A stretch of 64,000 nucleotides of DNA from contig NC_021676.1 in assembly GCF_000247815.1 (NCBI RefSeq), positions 5,880,914 to 5,944,913 on the forward strand, read 5' to 3'. The notes beneath the pieces were generated by a model. It was given only the letters and a program-made list of their open reading frames with translations, searched no databases and was not told where the DNA came from. The first letter of the stretch is position 1, and every line of letters begins with the position of its first letter. This document shows positions 12,080-24,179 of this stretch, piece by piece. The position numbers were made by a program, and so were the translations under genes. Source of the DNA: Ficedula albicollis (taxonomy: Eukaryota; Chordata; Aves; Passeriformes; Muscicapidae).

Positions 12080-12450
12080 AGGTTAAAAGGCACGGGGAGG
12101 ACACGGAATGTGCGGGCGGATGGCAGGAGAGCAGGCAGATCACACCCAGGGGCTGCAGAGCTCCAGCCAAACCAGCCGAGCGCAGAAGGAGCGGGGACAT
12201 CGCGCTCCTCACCTGCTCCAGCGCTGTCCCGGGGGATGCCGAGCAGCGATCCCCAGGGAAGCGCTGATGGATGGGTTTCTCCAGCGCCCTGCAGAGTCAT
12301 CCCGAGCAATTAGCCGGGAGTGATGCCCTGCCGGCAGTGACAGCTCCCAGCGCTGCCGCCCCGTCCGGCGCATCCCCAGCCGCACAGCCGCTCCCGGGGC
12401 TGAGCCCTGCAGGGCTTTGGGGAGCGTTTACAGCCTTTTGCTCTCGCAGC
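12080..12450. other. CpG-rich block
   Basis: By hand I count roughly 26 CpG in about 340 bases at high GC, an observed/expected ratio of very roughly 0.7 and well above the surroundings. It could be a small CpG island or exonic GC-rich sequence. The frames through it (such as 12035-12313) have no recognisable domain. The sequence from here to 12840 holds nothing else I can name. Confidence 0.4.
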
Positions 12451-12840
12451 CCCGCAGGCAGGGCCTGGGGCAAGTTGCCTTCCCGAATTAGGCCACTGTC
12501 AGGTTTGGCGGCTGAGGTCTCAGTTCATTTTCTTCCTGGCTCGCTCCGAGCAGCCCCATGTGGATTCCCGGGCCAGGATGCAAAGTGTCTGGGCAGCGCT
12601 CGGTCGTGCTCCCTGCTGAGCTGTTAACACTGATTTTCCATGAATATTCAGGGCTGTGAGAGGCATCCAGGATGCTCCTGCAGTCAAGGCTCACTGGATC
12701 TTGACTCTGTTGCTGCCATTGGCTTTTTGGGCAAAGCAGCCCTTGGCTCCCTCGGAGAAATATTTTTATTTCCCTACAGAGTCTCCGGGTGTGTAATGGG
12801 AAAAGGCTCATCCAGGAAGGGAAAAAACATAAAGTCGTGG

Positions 12841-13095
12841 AAGAGGTTGGGTTGGAATTAACCTTAAAGATCATCCAATTCCCCCACCCCGTCATGGGCA
12901 GGGACACCTTCCACTATCCCAGGTTGCTCCAGGTTCACCTGGCCATGAACACTTCCAGGGATGGATGAGCCACAGGTTCTCTGGACAATTCTTCCCAATA
13001 TTCCATCTAACCCTGCCCTCTGGCAGTGGGAAGCCTTTCCCTGTGTCCTGTCGCTGCAAGCCCTTGCCCAAAGTCCCTCTCCAGAGCAGAAATGA
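12841..13095 (-). mobile_element. CR1 LINE 3' tail, long copy
   Basis: Minus orientation. GTTGGGTTGGAATTAACCTT leads through GGGCAGGGACACCTTCCACT and TTCCCAATATTCCATCTAAC to CCTGTGTCCTGTCGCTGCAA and AAAGTCCCTCTCC. At about 255 bases it is one of the longest tails here, reaching the block upstream of the usual truncation point. Confidence 0.93.
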
Positions 13096-14135
13096 GCTCA
13101 GGTAAGGTTCCGTCTCCAGCAGGATTTGTTTCCCAGTGGGATTGGGATTGGGCATCTCCCCCAGTCATCCAGCACTAATCCTGGAGCCTGGCTGGAATGG
13201 GGTGTCCATAATGAGCCCCCCAAGAGCCTTCCCCCAGGAATGTCAGCCTCCCTGCTGTGACTCTGCTCCCAGAGCCTTCACTTTGCACACAGGGAAGGTC
13301 CTGAGCAGTGACTGCAGAGTTTTGCTCCCCAGCCTGTCATTCCCTGGCTGTCTGCTCCCAGCCAACCCTGCTTTCCCACCTCAGCCCAGCTTCCAGCACA
13401 TGGGAACAGCTGGATGGAACCAAATTTTCACTTGCTTTTGAAAAGCCAGCAGGTCCCATTGCCAGGAAAAACATTTACTGACAAAATAGTCGTGGATCTA
13501 TTTCCCTTTCATCAGGGCGAGGGCGGCAGCGCCGATGGGGATGTTTCTTACCCGAAATTCAGGAATCACTGTCACTAAAATGGGAACCCAGTGTGTTTCA
13601 GACTGGTCAGGCAGCCAACACCCATCAACCCCCTGGAAGCAGCCCAGGGCTCGTGGGGACAGCCTTTGGCTTCCCTGGCTCTGGTGGGATTGGAATGGCT
13701 GTTCCTCTGAAAGCAGAGCTTCTGTTTAGTGGTTTGCCCTCAATAAAAGAGATTTTCCTGTCATTGCAGAGGAATTGCTGCTGAGCCTGGACTCAGAATA
13801 GTTCAGAACTCGGTGCCACGAGCTCCTGAGCTCAGCCTCTCCAGGGTCCTGCCCCAGCCTGGGATTCACCTCAGGAATTCATGGAGCTCTTCCCCTACCA
13901 GAGCTGTCTCCTGGTTGGAGATTGACCTCCACCAAGACCTGCTCCTGGCTCCTGCCTGTCCTTCCAAAGGCACTGCTCCTCTTGCAGAGGCTGGAGCAGG
14001 ATCTGGGCAGTGGTGGGGAGAGGGGCTCTCACATGGACCCACCGGAGCTGCTGCTTTGGGGGAAAACAGGAATATTCATCCCATCAGTGCTCCCTTTCCT
14101 CTGGGATACCCCAGACTCCACCCCCAGCCTCATGA
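13096..14135. other. Unique non-coding sequence
   Basis: No gene or repeat recognised. Short frames at 13813-14352 and elsewhere are proline- and serine-rich chance translations. Confidence 0.55.
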
Positions 14136-14286
14136 AGAATCATCAAGGTTGGAAAAGTCCTCCAGGGTTATCGACTCCAACCTCTGCCTGATCCTCACCC
14201 TGTCACCAGCCCAGAACCCTGAGTGCCACCTCCAGTCATTCCTTGGACACCTCCAGGGATGGGGACTCCAAACCTCCCTGGATAGT
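14136..14286 (-). mobile_element. CR1 3' tail, second subfamily
   Basis: AATCATCAAGGTTGGAAAAG with TCCAACCTCTGCCTGATCCT and GACACCTCCAGGGATGGGGA is the CR1 subfamily type whose tail carries GTTGGAAAAG, distinct from the common type elsewhere in the window. Minus orientation. Confidence 0.8.
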
Positions 14287-14444
14287 CCAGAACTCCCTAC
14301 GTTCCTCCTTCCCCCCTTTCCCTATCCTCACGTGGGTGCACCCACACCCTGACCTCCTTTTGGTTCCAGAACTCCCTACATTCCTCCTTCCCCCCTTTCC
14401 CTATCCTCATGTGGGTGCACCCACACCCTGACCTCCTTTTGGGT
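14287..14444. repeat. 79-bp tandem duplication
   Basis: Units start at 14287 and 14366 (CCAGAACTCCCTAC); visible changes are ACG/ACA and CACGTG/CATGTG. It directly follows the CR1 tail at 14136-14286. Confidence 0.92.
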
Positions 14445-16479
14445 GAAGTTCTGTGTTATTCCCACGGTTATTCCTGCTGAGCAGGATTCTTGGCTCTGCT
14501 CCTGCCAGCCTTAAACCCCCCATTCCCCTTCCCTCTGGTCTTGGGGTCAGCTGAGCCCTGGGGCAGGAGAGCTGCAGGTTTCCCTCTGCTCTGGGAGAGG
14601 GTTTGGGGAGCATCCCGTGGTTTGGATGATGCCTGGGTGTCTGCCTGCCCTGCTCCATGGCCTGGCTGAGGGGCTGCACCTCTCCAAGGGCACTGACTCA
14701 GGCAGGGCTGGCATCTCCACAACCACCAGGCACTGGCACGGGAAGTGGATTTCAGCTCATTAATCCCTGGCCACATCCACCTCCCTCCCTCAGCTGGTTT
14801 TTCCAGGAGCCTCATCCAAGTGTGATCTTGTCGCTGTGTTTGCAGGGGTTTGGCACGGGCTCCTTCCCTGGGCTCCCTCCCCTTGCCCACTCCTTGCCCT
14901 TTCATTTGTTGGATCTTCCCTATGTTCTCTACTTTTCTCCTCTGTTTTTCCTTAGTTTCCATGTGTCCAGACACACTGGAAGGGAAATTGGCTCCTGTCC
15001 CATTCCTGACCCTGCTGTGCAGAAGTGGGGGATGAGCACGTTGCTCATCCCTGTCACAGCTCAGAAGAGGAGGAGGGGACCCAAAATGCATCCCAGAAAA
15101 CTCCATCTTTCTGGGGGTGCATCCCCTGGGGGTGCAGCCCCTCTGGCATCACTCCCCCATGGAATGCAGCCTTCCCTCTGCCCCATGTGGTGTCGTCCCT
15201 GCCTGGGGAAATCCTGCCCTGCAGAGCCATGTCCAGGGTCCTGAGGTGCAGGAAAAATCTTTCTACCCCCTAAAATTAGGGAATATTTTGGCTAGATCTT
15301 AATCTGGATTAAACCAGCTCTGAAAGAGAAGGCAAAGCAATGATAACTCTGGGCAGTGTCTTGATTTCCACAGCAGAAATTCCAAAGAAATTCCAATTCT
15401 CCCCTCTCTGGCATTGCCATATTTGTTGACCAGACACAGCAGACAAGGAAGAGGATTGGAAAATGGGGTGATGAAATGCAGAGTGCAGCAGGAATGATGA
15501 GTTGGCATCCCAGCTGGGGAGACATGGAGAGCAAGGAGAGTAATTCCAGTGAGTCAAATGCCCTTCCCTGGCCTCAGGCTAAAATCCAGGGATGTTGGGA
15601 AATATAAAAGGAAAGGGGAGGGAGGGAGCACCCTCAAACTCAAACAGAATATTCAGTGTTTGCTTTAGGTGGTGGCAATTTTCCTTGTCCCTCTTCCTTT
15701 CCAGAGAAGAACTAACCTCAGGATGAGAAGTCCAAGCACTTTCTAAAAATGCCCGTCCCAGTTAAGTCTGGTCTTAGCCCAAAATTGCACATAGTTTCCA
15801 TCTCCCTGGAACTGCTGTTTCCAGTCAACTCCAGTTACACACAATCCTCAAACTGGTTGAGGGAAGAAATTCCCCCCCTGCTCTTCCCTGTGCATCCCAG
15901 CTCATCCACCCTCCCTGGAAAAGCTGGAGAGGGAAGATTTTTTGTCGAGTTTAAACAATGGCTTCTGGGAAGAGCCATGGCATGTGTTCTGCAGCAAATC
16001 CAAGGGGATGACCACAAGATTCCCTCTGGCTCTGTGCTCTGGGAAGCCATTGTTTGGGATGTGTTGCAGGGCTGTTTGCCTTGGCCCAGCGTGTCATCCT
16101 CTCTCCAAGCTTTGAATAGGCCCTGCTGGAGAAAAAGCACTGCAAAAGTCTGTTCTCCATTTGCTCTTGGCATTCGTTTGGTTGTTTGTTTGTTTATTTC
16201 TCTGGGATTATTTTAAGGACCTCGAGGTCCCCCCAGCTCCAGAGGCAGGACCTCCATGTGCTGCACGGATGTTCCCTCTCCGGCAGCTCAGGATGGGGAA
16301 GGTCACGTCCCTTTTGTCCCACTGCCTGACCTGGATGTGCTGCCCCTGCTCCTCTGTGTCCTGAAGGACCAAGGGCTCTCAGCATCCCTGCAGATCCATT
16401 TCCACTGGGTGAACAATCCCTGCTGAAACCCTGGCTGCTCCAGGCTGTGTCCCAGGATTCCCACTGGCAGGGGTCAGGG
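14445..16479. other. Unique non-coding sequence
   Basis: No gene is supported. 15280-15560 is AT-richer and non-repetitive. 16185-16215 is T-rich. No known element was seen. Confidence 0.55.
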
Positions 16480-16785
16480 TTAGATGGGATATTTCTTGGG
16501 AGAGAATTCTTCTCTGTGGTGGTGCTGAAGCTGTGGCTGCCCCTGGATCCCTGGAGGTGTCCAAGGCCAGCTGGGATGGGGCTTGGAGCACCCTGGGACC
16601 GTGGAAGGTGTCCCTGCCCCTTCCTCTTGGGAGAGAATTCTTCTCTGTGGTGGTGCTGAAGCTGTGGCTGCCCCTGGATCCCTGGAGGTGTCCAAGGCCA
16701 GCTGGGATGGGGCTTGGAGCACCCTGGGACCGTGGAAGGTGTCCCTGCCCCTTCCCACCCAAACCATTTCGTCATTCTGACCACG
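16480..16785 (+). mobile_element. CR1 LINE 3' tail with internal duplication
   Basis: Plus orientation, ending CCCACCCAAACCATTTCGTC. The body is doubled (see 16495-16756). About 410 bases of unnamed unique sequence follow. Confidence 0.92.
16495..16756. repeat. 131-bp tandem duplication in CR1
   Basis: Units 16495-16625 and 16626-16756, both starting CTTGGGAGAGAATTCTTCTC, appear identical by eye. The breakpoints lie inside CR1, so this is a post-insertion duplication or an assembly error. Confidence 0.94.
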
Positions 16786-17195
16786 GAGCCTCAGGCTCCA
16801 TCTCTGCAGCCTCTCCCAGAGGGACAGACTCCAAGCTGTGTCCTGGGGTTTGCAGAGTTCCCCCACCCTGTCCCACTTCCCTCTCCCAGGCAGGACCAGC
16901 TCCTCCCAGCTGATTCCCAGCTATTTGTCTGAGCTCCCACGAGATCCAAGCCCTGGGGAGCCTGGCACAGCCCCAGGCAATCTGCTCCAGTGGCTGCTAT
17001 CCTTAGAAAGGGTTTGTAAACACGAATCCGGATCTTTTCTGTTGCAATCTCAGACCATTGTCGGGTCCCAGCCAGGCAGCTCCAGCTGCTTTGCTCTGAT
17101 GGATGAAAAGCTGGGAAAACCTGAGGCTTGAACAGGGTCTGGTTCTGCCCAGATCCCCACAGGCACCTGAGGAAGTCAACCTGCTGACATCCCAA

Positions 17196-17373
17196 AGAAT
17201 CACAGAATCCTGCAATGGTTTGGGTTGGAAGGGACGTTTCAAGGTCATTGTCTTGCACACCTTCCACTATCCCAGGGTGCTCCAAGCCTTGTCCAGCCTG
17301 ACCTTGGACACTTCCAGGGATCCAGGGGCAGCCACAGCTTCTCTGGGCACCCTGTGCTCCTTCCCAACCTAAA
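17196..17373 (-). mobile_element. CR1 LINE 3' tail
   Basis: AGAATCACAGAATCCTGCAA leads into GGTTTGGGTTGGAAGGGACG and continues through CACCTTCCACTATCCCAGGG to CCACAGCTTCTCTGGGCACC. The GGGCAGGG segment is deleted. Confidence 0.93.
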
Positions 17374-20300
17374 CCAGAGGGATTTCTCAGCTCTGCCTGG
17401 AAGAAGAGGAAACCTCGGGTCCAAGAGCCAAGGAAAGGTTTGGATCTCAGCTGCTCTGTGCCCTCAAAGGGACTCAGGAGCTGTCCCAGGGTGAGAGGCA
17501 ATCCCCCACATCCTGCCTGCTACTATCCAAGCTGCAGCTGAGGGCAGGAGCAGCAGTGGTGCTGACCACGGATCCCTCTGGAAATAGCAAAGGGAAGGAA
17601 GCAGCAGATGGAGAAAAGGAGGAGCGAGACAGCGCGAGGGAGAATAAGTGGCTGTGCATGAGGAGCTGGGAGGAGTGGAGAGCAGAGGGAGCTGTAATTA
17701 GGGCAGGTTTGGTTGTGTGAATTTTGCTGGGTCTGCAGCAGGAGGTTGCCCAGCAGCTGCACAAATGATTTATTACACGCTCACTACATCTGCCCTGTAG
17801 GAAGGTAAATAAAATGTACACAGTGTCCCATTTACTCAGACAATCAGGGGGATATGACCCAATTTCTCTTTGACTCCGGTGTTTTCCTCCCCGGGATGAG
17901 CCCCCCGGGCCCCCCCAGAGTCACATTTATCCCCCTGCCCTTGCTGCCAGAGGGATCCAGGGAGGCACAGCTGGGATTGACCCCCCCACCCCACCCCGCA
18001 CCTCCGGCCGGCGGGCTGCGACAAGCAGGGACACCCGGGAGGTGCCAGCCCCACCCCAGGAATCCGCCGGCACCATCTGCGTGCGGGATTAGGGATGCTC
18101 TTCCTCTGACAGGGGCAGAGAGAGCCACAGGAGCATCGTCTGCTCCCACATCTGCCCGAGCTGCGGGGAGGGGGCTCGGACCCCCCCTTCGGAGGAGAAA
18201 GTGCTGTGTGAGCAGCGGGAGCTGCATTTTCCATGGGTTTGCTCTGTCACTCAGCAGGTCTGGGGGAGATAAGGGCCCCTGCACCCTGGGATCCGTTTGC
18301 TGATATCCCAGATCCAGCCTTTGCTGAATGCGCAGGTTTTGGCCGCGCTGTTCCTGGGAATTTTTTTTTATTTTATTTTTTTTTTTTTCTCCAGCTCTCC
18401 TTGTTAAGGCTCCTCTGGCCTCCCCAGCAGGCAGCCCCGGGCAGGCAGGAGCTGGCTCCAGCCCTGCAGCCACCGGGATTTGTTGCAGATGTCGGGCAGG
18501 GAGAGGTGGCACAGGGCCAGCGGGGCCACGGGCAACCCAACGGCCGTAAAGTGGCCATTGAGCTAAAACCCCTCTTGGAGGATTCAAGTTCAAGGATTTG
18601 GCTGTGCAAAGAAAGAGCCCTGTGGGCCGTGAGCTTTTCTGAATCCCATTTCCACAGGACTTTAAGCAAATATTCCCTGGAAGCGTGTTGTGCTCAGTGC
18701 TTGGTTTATCTGCTGGGCTTATCCTGCTGCACGCAGGAAAACACAGCTGGAAAACCTTTCTGGAGGGCTGGGGAGCAGCGCACAGGGGCTGCTGACAGCC
18801 TTGCCTGGCTTCCCAGCGCTCCGGGATGGCCACTAGCACCAACCCCTTCCCCGGAGGGTCCCTCTTGTCCCCTCCTGCACCCAGATGTTCCCCCAGCTGT
18901 GCCAGGGCACTGTTCCTAAGCAACAGCTGAAGGATGCGCTTTAACCCCGTCCCCAGCACCACCCTCCCTCCTGGCGAGCCCTGCGGGGGAATGGGCACCG
19001 TTCCCATCAAAACGAGGGGTTTTTTTTTCCCCATTTCATCCTTCTTCTGCTCCATAATTTTGGGCTGCTTCAGAGCCAGGGAGCTGCTCAGTCCTGGAAT
19101 GAATCCCGGGGCACATCCCGGAGCCGCTGCCCCTTTTCCCTCTGTTCACTCCAGGCTCCTTCCCTTGCTCCACGCTCCCGCTCCTCCCACAGCCCGAGGA
19201 CAAAAACCTAATTGCGCGACATAAATTATAGCAACTCTCCAAATAAAAGCCCAGGCAGAAAAGGCTGCGGCTGGATGGACACTTGAGGGCTATTAGAAGA
19301 TGCATAAATTCCTTTCCTCGGGTTTTTTCATTTTTACATGTCTAATTACAGTGAAAGGAGCCTTTCAAGGGCTGCTCAACTGCCAGGGCTCTCCGCAGCC
19401 CCTGGCAACTGGAGCGGGAAGAGGTGGCAGGGTCGGACACCCCCGTTTACCTTGGAGGGAGCCCGGGGCTAAACAAATGCCAAGGGCTTGGGAAGGAACC
19501 GCTGCATTCCCTTGATCTCCCCCGGGAACCTGCAGCGGTTCCCTGGGCACCCATCACTCCCAGGGAGATGTCTGGGCCATTGTGGTCCCTCTTTATTTAT
19601 CTGACGCTCCTCAAACTTTAATTAAAGATGTCTCCTCGGGGTGTGCTTTAGCTCCATATTGAAGATGGACTGGCTGGAGAAAATGAAAATGAGCAGCGTT
19701 CCTGAGCACTGGGAATAAAAACCAGGAGGGGGATGATGGAATTTGATGGTCCAGCTCCCCTCCTCCCAGTGCTCTGGCCGTGGAGACCCCAGATGTGCCA
19801 GGGTGGCTTGGAGGGAACAGGAAGGACCTGGGATCCACCAGAGGGGAATTTCAGGCTGGGATGGGGAGAAAAGCCCTTAAAGCAAGAGAAATGCAGCGGG
19901 GTCAGAGGGCAGAGCTGCTCCCTGCTCAGAGCACCCAGCGCCTGACGAGCTGCTGGGATAATTAGGGGCAATTTATACCTCCAGGTCAGGGGTTCACTCT
20001 GCCTTGTCATCGATTTTGAGATGGGTGATAAACTGCCGGGAAAACAGAGCTGTCGGGATAACAGGGGAAATGTCCCATTAGAGGGGGAGCTTCTGGAGCG
20101 AGCGCTGCCATCAGAGCCCCTCGCAGCCCCCCGTGGCTGTGGCCTGGGCAGGACCCCCGTGGTTTTATTGTTACTGTCCCCCCACCCCTGGGGCTGGCAA
20201 ATGTCCCCTCTGATGCTGTGCTGCTCCCCTTCCCACGGGGGGAAGGTGTTGGGATGCAGGACAGCAGTGTCCACTCAGTCCAGGAGCGACTCCATCGTTT

Positions 20301-22194
20301 TTGGGAAGCAGATTTAAGAAGGCAGCCCCGGTATCATGCTCACACAATCTTCAGGGACGCTGATTTTTCTGCCTGGGAACCTGAAAACAAATCCAGGGAA
20401 GTTTTGTGCCTGCATTTGTCACTGCTGGTGAGCAGGCTTTGGCTCCTGCTCCTGGATCCATGGACAGGATGACTCCCAGGGCTGTCCTGGTTGCAGGTGG
20501 AGGTGCTAAAGGTGTGCAGGACACGGATTCACCCTCAGTCCATCCTTCTCCCGTGTTTGCTCCGCTCCAGAAGCTGTGGAAAAGGGAAGCCCAGGCAAGG
20601 GGAGCGTCGGCAGCTCTCCTGCAGGGAAGGGGCTGTCCCTTGGCTCAGAGCTCTGATCACAGATGCAGATCCTGCTGCTCCCGGTGAGCACAGCAAGAGC
20701 TTAAATATGTTTGTTCCGTGCCTTTCTTTGCAAACTGCTCCAGCAGGTAGAACACTTCCCAGATTTATTCCTGAAGCCAAAGAAAAGCAGCTGCAGGAGG
20801 GAGCTGGGTGTGTGAGGCAGCTCAAGCCCTGCTTCTGCTGCAGGGCACGACGAGCTGTGCCCCTCATCCCGGGATGCTGCCCCGGATTTGATTGCACCGA
20901 TGTGATTCCACTCTGGATAAGCTGCCTGAGCTGGAGCCTGGCTGTGCTTCCTCTAATTAAAGGTGTCAAATTATGCCCCAGACTGAATTCAGCAGCAGCA
21001 GCAAAGTCCTTCCCGAGTCCATGAAATCATCCAGACCCTGTGCCATGAAATTCCAGGAGAGGTGATGTGCTCTGAACTTCCCAGGCTGACAAGTGCCCTT
21101 TTCACCCGAAGAGGTCCCAGACAATTAAATGTGACCTGGCTCGTTGTGTTCAGAGTTAAAATTGCTCCATCTGTGGCTCACGGCTCATCCACAGCTCCTC
21201 AAAAACCTCAATCTGCAAGTCTTGGAATCTGCAAGGATGGGGATGGAGCAGCGCTGTGCTGCATCCCAGAGCTGGGAACACAGCTGGACATTGTCACAGC
21301 CTTTCTGCTACCCCTCTGTGTCACTCTGGGTGATGTCCCACCTTTCAGAAATGATCCTTGAACTGATGGAGACGGAGAAGCCTCGGACCTAATCCATGGG
21401 CAGGGTGGCAGGAGTCAGGTATTTCCAGCCACAAAGATAAAGGAGAGTCATTCCTGCAAATGGATTCAGCAAAAAAGACAAAACTCACCAGGTGAATTCT
21501 TTGCTGGAGCTGGGAATGAGGCACCTGGAGAGCTCCATGTCCCCCAAAACACTTGGGTTAGCAGATCCCCCTCCCTGAGCACTCAACTCATCAACTCTGT
21601 GGTGACAGATTTATGAGGATGCTCCAATCGTGCCATTAAAAATACTAATAATAATAAAGGAGGGGGAAGGGAAGTGTGTGGGGTTGGAAAAGTGACTCTA
21701 CAGCCTGGAAAGCCACCCCTGAGCTCTGGCACAGTTTGGAGAAGCCCCTCTTGGTATCCAGTCCCTGGGTGGTCTCTGCCTCTTAATTACAGGGTTAATG
21801 CCACGTTAAGATCAGGTGAAGTTTCTTAGCCTGATAATGAGTAGGAAGCAGCTGTAGCCTGGAAAATGGAATAATTGCAGAGTGGAGCAGTGTAATTACA
21901 AGGTGTGGATCCACTGCCTCCCTGTTTACCTAGAGGAGACAAAATCCCCTCGGAAGCTGCAGCCGTGGCAGCAGCTGGAGCTGCTCCTTGCAGGGAGGTG
22001 TAAGTGTGTAGTACAGGGGGAGTAAGGACAAGTCCTGGCTTGCTTCAGTCACCGGGGATGTGCCAGGGCGTGAGCTCAGGTGGGCTCAGAGCCAGCAGCA
22101 CCCAGCCCATGCTGGATGAGCACCATTCCATCTTCTGGGAGGGTCATGGGTCCATGGAGCACCACCGTGACAGTCCCAGCTTGGGCACAGCATC
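17374..22194. other. Unique sequence, several AT-rich blocks
   Basis: The longest stretch without a repeat worth naming, and no gene is supported. It contains an AT-rich block at 17760-17860, a moderately CpG-rich block at 17980-18200, a T-rich run at 18361-18388, AT-rich non-repetitive blocks at 19200-19360, 19575-19720 and 21780-21905, and a short CAG run near 20991-21005. The 403-codon minus frame at 17844-19055 is low-complexity with no recognised domain and crosses the T run. Confidence 0.5.
18361..18388. repeat. T-rich low-complexity run
   Basis: Poly(T) interrupted by two A residues. No adjacent element was seen. Confidence 0.9.
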
Positions 22195-22420
22195 ACAGGA
22201 TGGGCTGGCTTGGAAGGGATCTTGAAGCTCATCCCATTCCACCCCCTGCCACAGGTCTTAAAGATCAGCCCCATTCCACCTTCCCTCATCCCAGGCTGCT
22301 CCAAGTGCTATCCAATCTGGCCTTGGACATTTCCAGGGATGGGGCAGCCACAGCTTCTCTGGGCAACCCGTGCCAGGGCCTCTCCACCCTCACAGGAAAG
22401 AATTTGTAAAAACTTCTTCC
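22195..22420 (-). mobile_element. CR1 LINE 3' tail
   Basis: GGATGGGCTGGCTTGGAAGG through CCAATCTGGCCTTGGACATT and CCACAGCTTCTCTGGGCAAC to CACCCTCACAGGAAAGAATT. The region equivalent to the usual GCCATGGGCAGGG block is rearranged, and CTTAAAGATCA appears out of place. The next 480 bases are unnamed unique sequence. Confidence 0.9.
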
Positions 22421-22899
22421 TTCCACACGCTCATTCTCTCATTTTCATTCTGGGAAAAAGCTGTTGCCAACTGTGTTTTTTTTTTTCCCCTGAAAAAGAG
22501 ATTTGGCTGAATCCAAACATTTGTTGCAGTTTTGCTGGGTCTGCTCAATTATTCTGCACTTTAAAAAGACAAAATATGCCAATGTGGAAAGTGGGTCAGG
22601 TTTGAGATGAGTGGCAGTAACAGAGACTGAAGCACAGCTGAGCTGTTCCAGCAGCTCTGTCCGACTCTCCTTGAGATCCCAATGCTCTCCTTGAGATCCT
22701 GCAGCCAGCATAAACTTGCTCCAAACCTATCCCAAGCTCCACTGCCTGTGCAGCCTTTGGAAATGTCTTCTGATCTTCAATAATGACCCTGTGCTGGTGT
22801 TTTTTGTGATGAATGGGCTGGAGAGCAGAAAGGGAAGGTGAGAAGGACCTGTTCCTAACTCTTCTCTGTTCCTAACTCTTCCCCTTCCCCTCCCCTAAC

Positions 22900-23336
22900 T
22901 TTTCCTTTTCCTTTTCCTTTTCCTTTTCCTTTTCCTTTTCCTTTTCCTTTTCCTTTTCCTTTTCCTTTTCCTTTTCCTTTTCCTTTTCCTTTTCCTTTTC
23001 CTTTTCCTTTTCCTTTTCCTTTTCCTTTTCCTTTTCCTTTTCCTTTTCCTTTTCCTTTTCCTTTTCCTTTTCCTTTTCCTTTTCCTTTTCCTTTTCCTTT
23101 TCCTTTTCCTTTTCCTTTTCCTTTTCCTTTTCCTTTTCCTTTTCCTTTTCCTTTTCCTTTTCCTTTTCCTTTTCCTTTTCCTTTTCCTTTTCCTTTTCCT
23201 TTTCCTTTTCCTTTTCCTTTTCCTTTTCCTTTTCCTTTTCCTTTTCCTTTTCCTTTTCCTTTTCCTTTTCCTTTTCCTTTTCCTTTTCCTTTTCCTTTTC
23301 CTTTTCCTTTTCCTTTTCCTTTTCCTTTTCCTTTTC
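22900..23336. repeat. (CCTTTT)n hexanucleotide array, 437 bp
   Basis: About 73 uninterrupted copies of a 6-base pyrimidine unit. One strand is pure pyrimidine and the other pure purine with mirror symmetry, the known requirement for triplex (H-DNA). Minus frames give Lys-Glu or Lys-Arg dipeptide repeats and are not genes. It runs directly into the first unit of the 338-bp duplication. Confidence 0.98.
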
Positions 23337-23533
23337 TGTGATCTTCTCCTGCTGCTCATCAGCTGGAAAATGGCTCAGGCACCACATAAATGGCTCAGGC
23401 ACCGAGTTCTGTGATGAGAGGGAATTTTGCACAGCCCAAACGTTCCTGGGACACTGTGCTTTTCCCCATGGCAGATGTCCAGCTGGCCATCACTCTCCAC
23501 CAGGTGACATCCCATCCCTCAGCAGCATCTTGT

Positions 23534-23671
23534 ATAATCCCAGAGCATTTGGGCTGGAAAGGACCTTAAAGCCCACCCAGTGCCACCCCCAGCTATGGGC
23601 AGGGACACCTTCCACTAGCCCAGGTTGCTCCAAGCCCCTTCCAACCTGGTCTTGGACACTTCCAGCTGGAG
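23534..23671 (-). mobile_element. CR1 3' tail, first duplicated copy
   Basis: ATTTGGGCTGGAAAGGACCT through GGGACACCTTCCACTAGCCC, cut at the duplication junction after CTTCCAGCTGGAG. Confidence 0.9.
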
Positions 23672-23871
23672 GTCTGTGATCTTCTCCTTCTGCTCATCAG
23701 CTGGAAAATGGCTCAGGCACCACATAAATGGCTCAGGCACCGAGTTCTGTGATGAGAGGGAATTTTGCACAGCCCAAACGTTCCTGGGACACTGTGCTTT
23801 TCCCCATGGCAGATGTCCAGCTGGCCATCACTCTCCACCAGGTGACATCCCATCCCTCAGCAGCATCTTGT

Positions 23872-24100
23872 ATAATCCCAGAGCATTTGGGCTGGAAAGG
23901 ACCTTAAAGCCCACCCAGTGCCACCCCCAGCTATGGGCAGGGACACCTTCCACTAGCCCAGGTTGCTCCAAGCCCCTTCCAACCTGGTCTTGGACACTTC
24001 CAGCTGGAGCTTTTTTGGGCACCCTGTGCCAGAGCCTCACCACACTCATGGTAAAAATTTGTCCCCAATATTTAATTTAAACTGAATCTGCTTTAAGTGG
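23872..24100 (-). mobile_element. CR1 3' tail, second copy
   Basis: The same element as at 23534 but extending further, to CCTCACCACACTCATGGTAA and AATATTTAATTTAAACTGAA, showing how far the original CR1 fragment reached. Confidence 0.9.
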
Positions 24101-24179
24101 ATATCTGGGCACTGGGTGTTTTCTGTGCCTGGCCATCACTCTCCACCAGGTGACATCCCATCCCTCAGCAGCATCTTGT

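Noticed and set aside
17844..19055. 403-codon minus-strand frame as a gene
   Set aside because: Low-complexity Pro/Gly/Arg composition in GC-rich sequence, crossing a T-rich run, with no recognised domain and long frames in other phases.
22872..23432. Lys-Glu repeat protein (186 codons, minus strand)
   Set aside because: A translation of the CCTTTT microsatellite; the flanks carry no protein signature.
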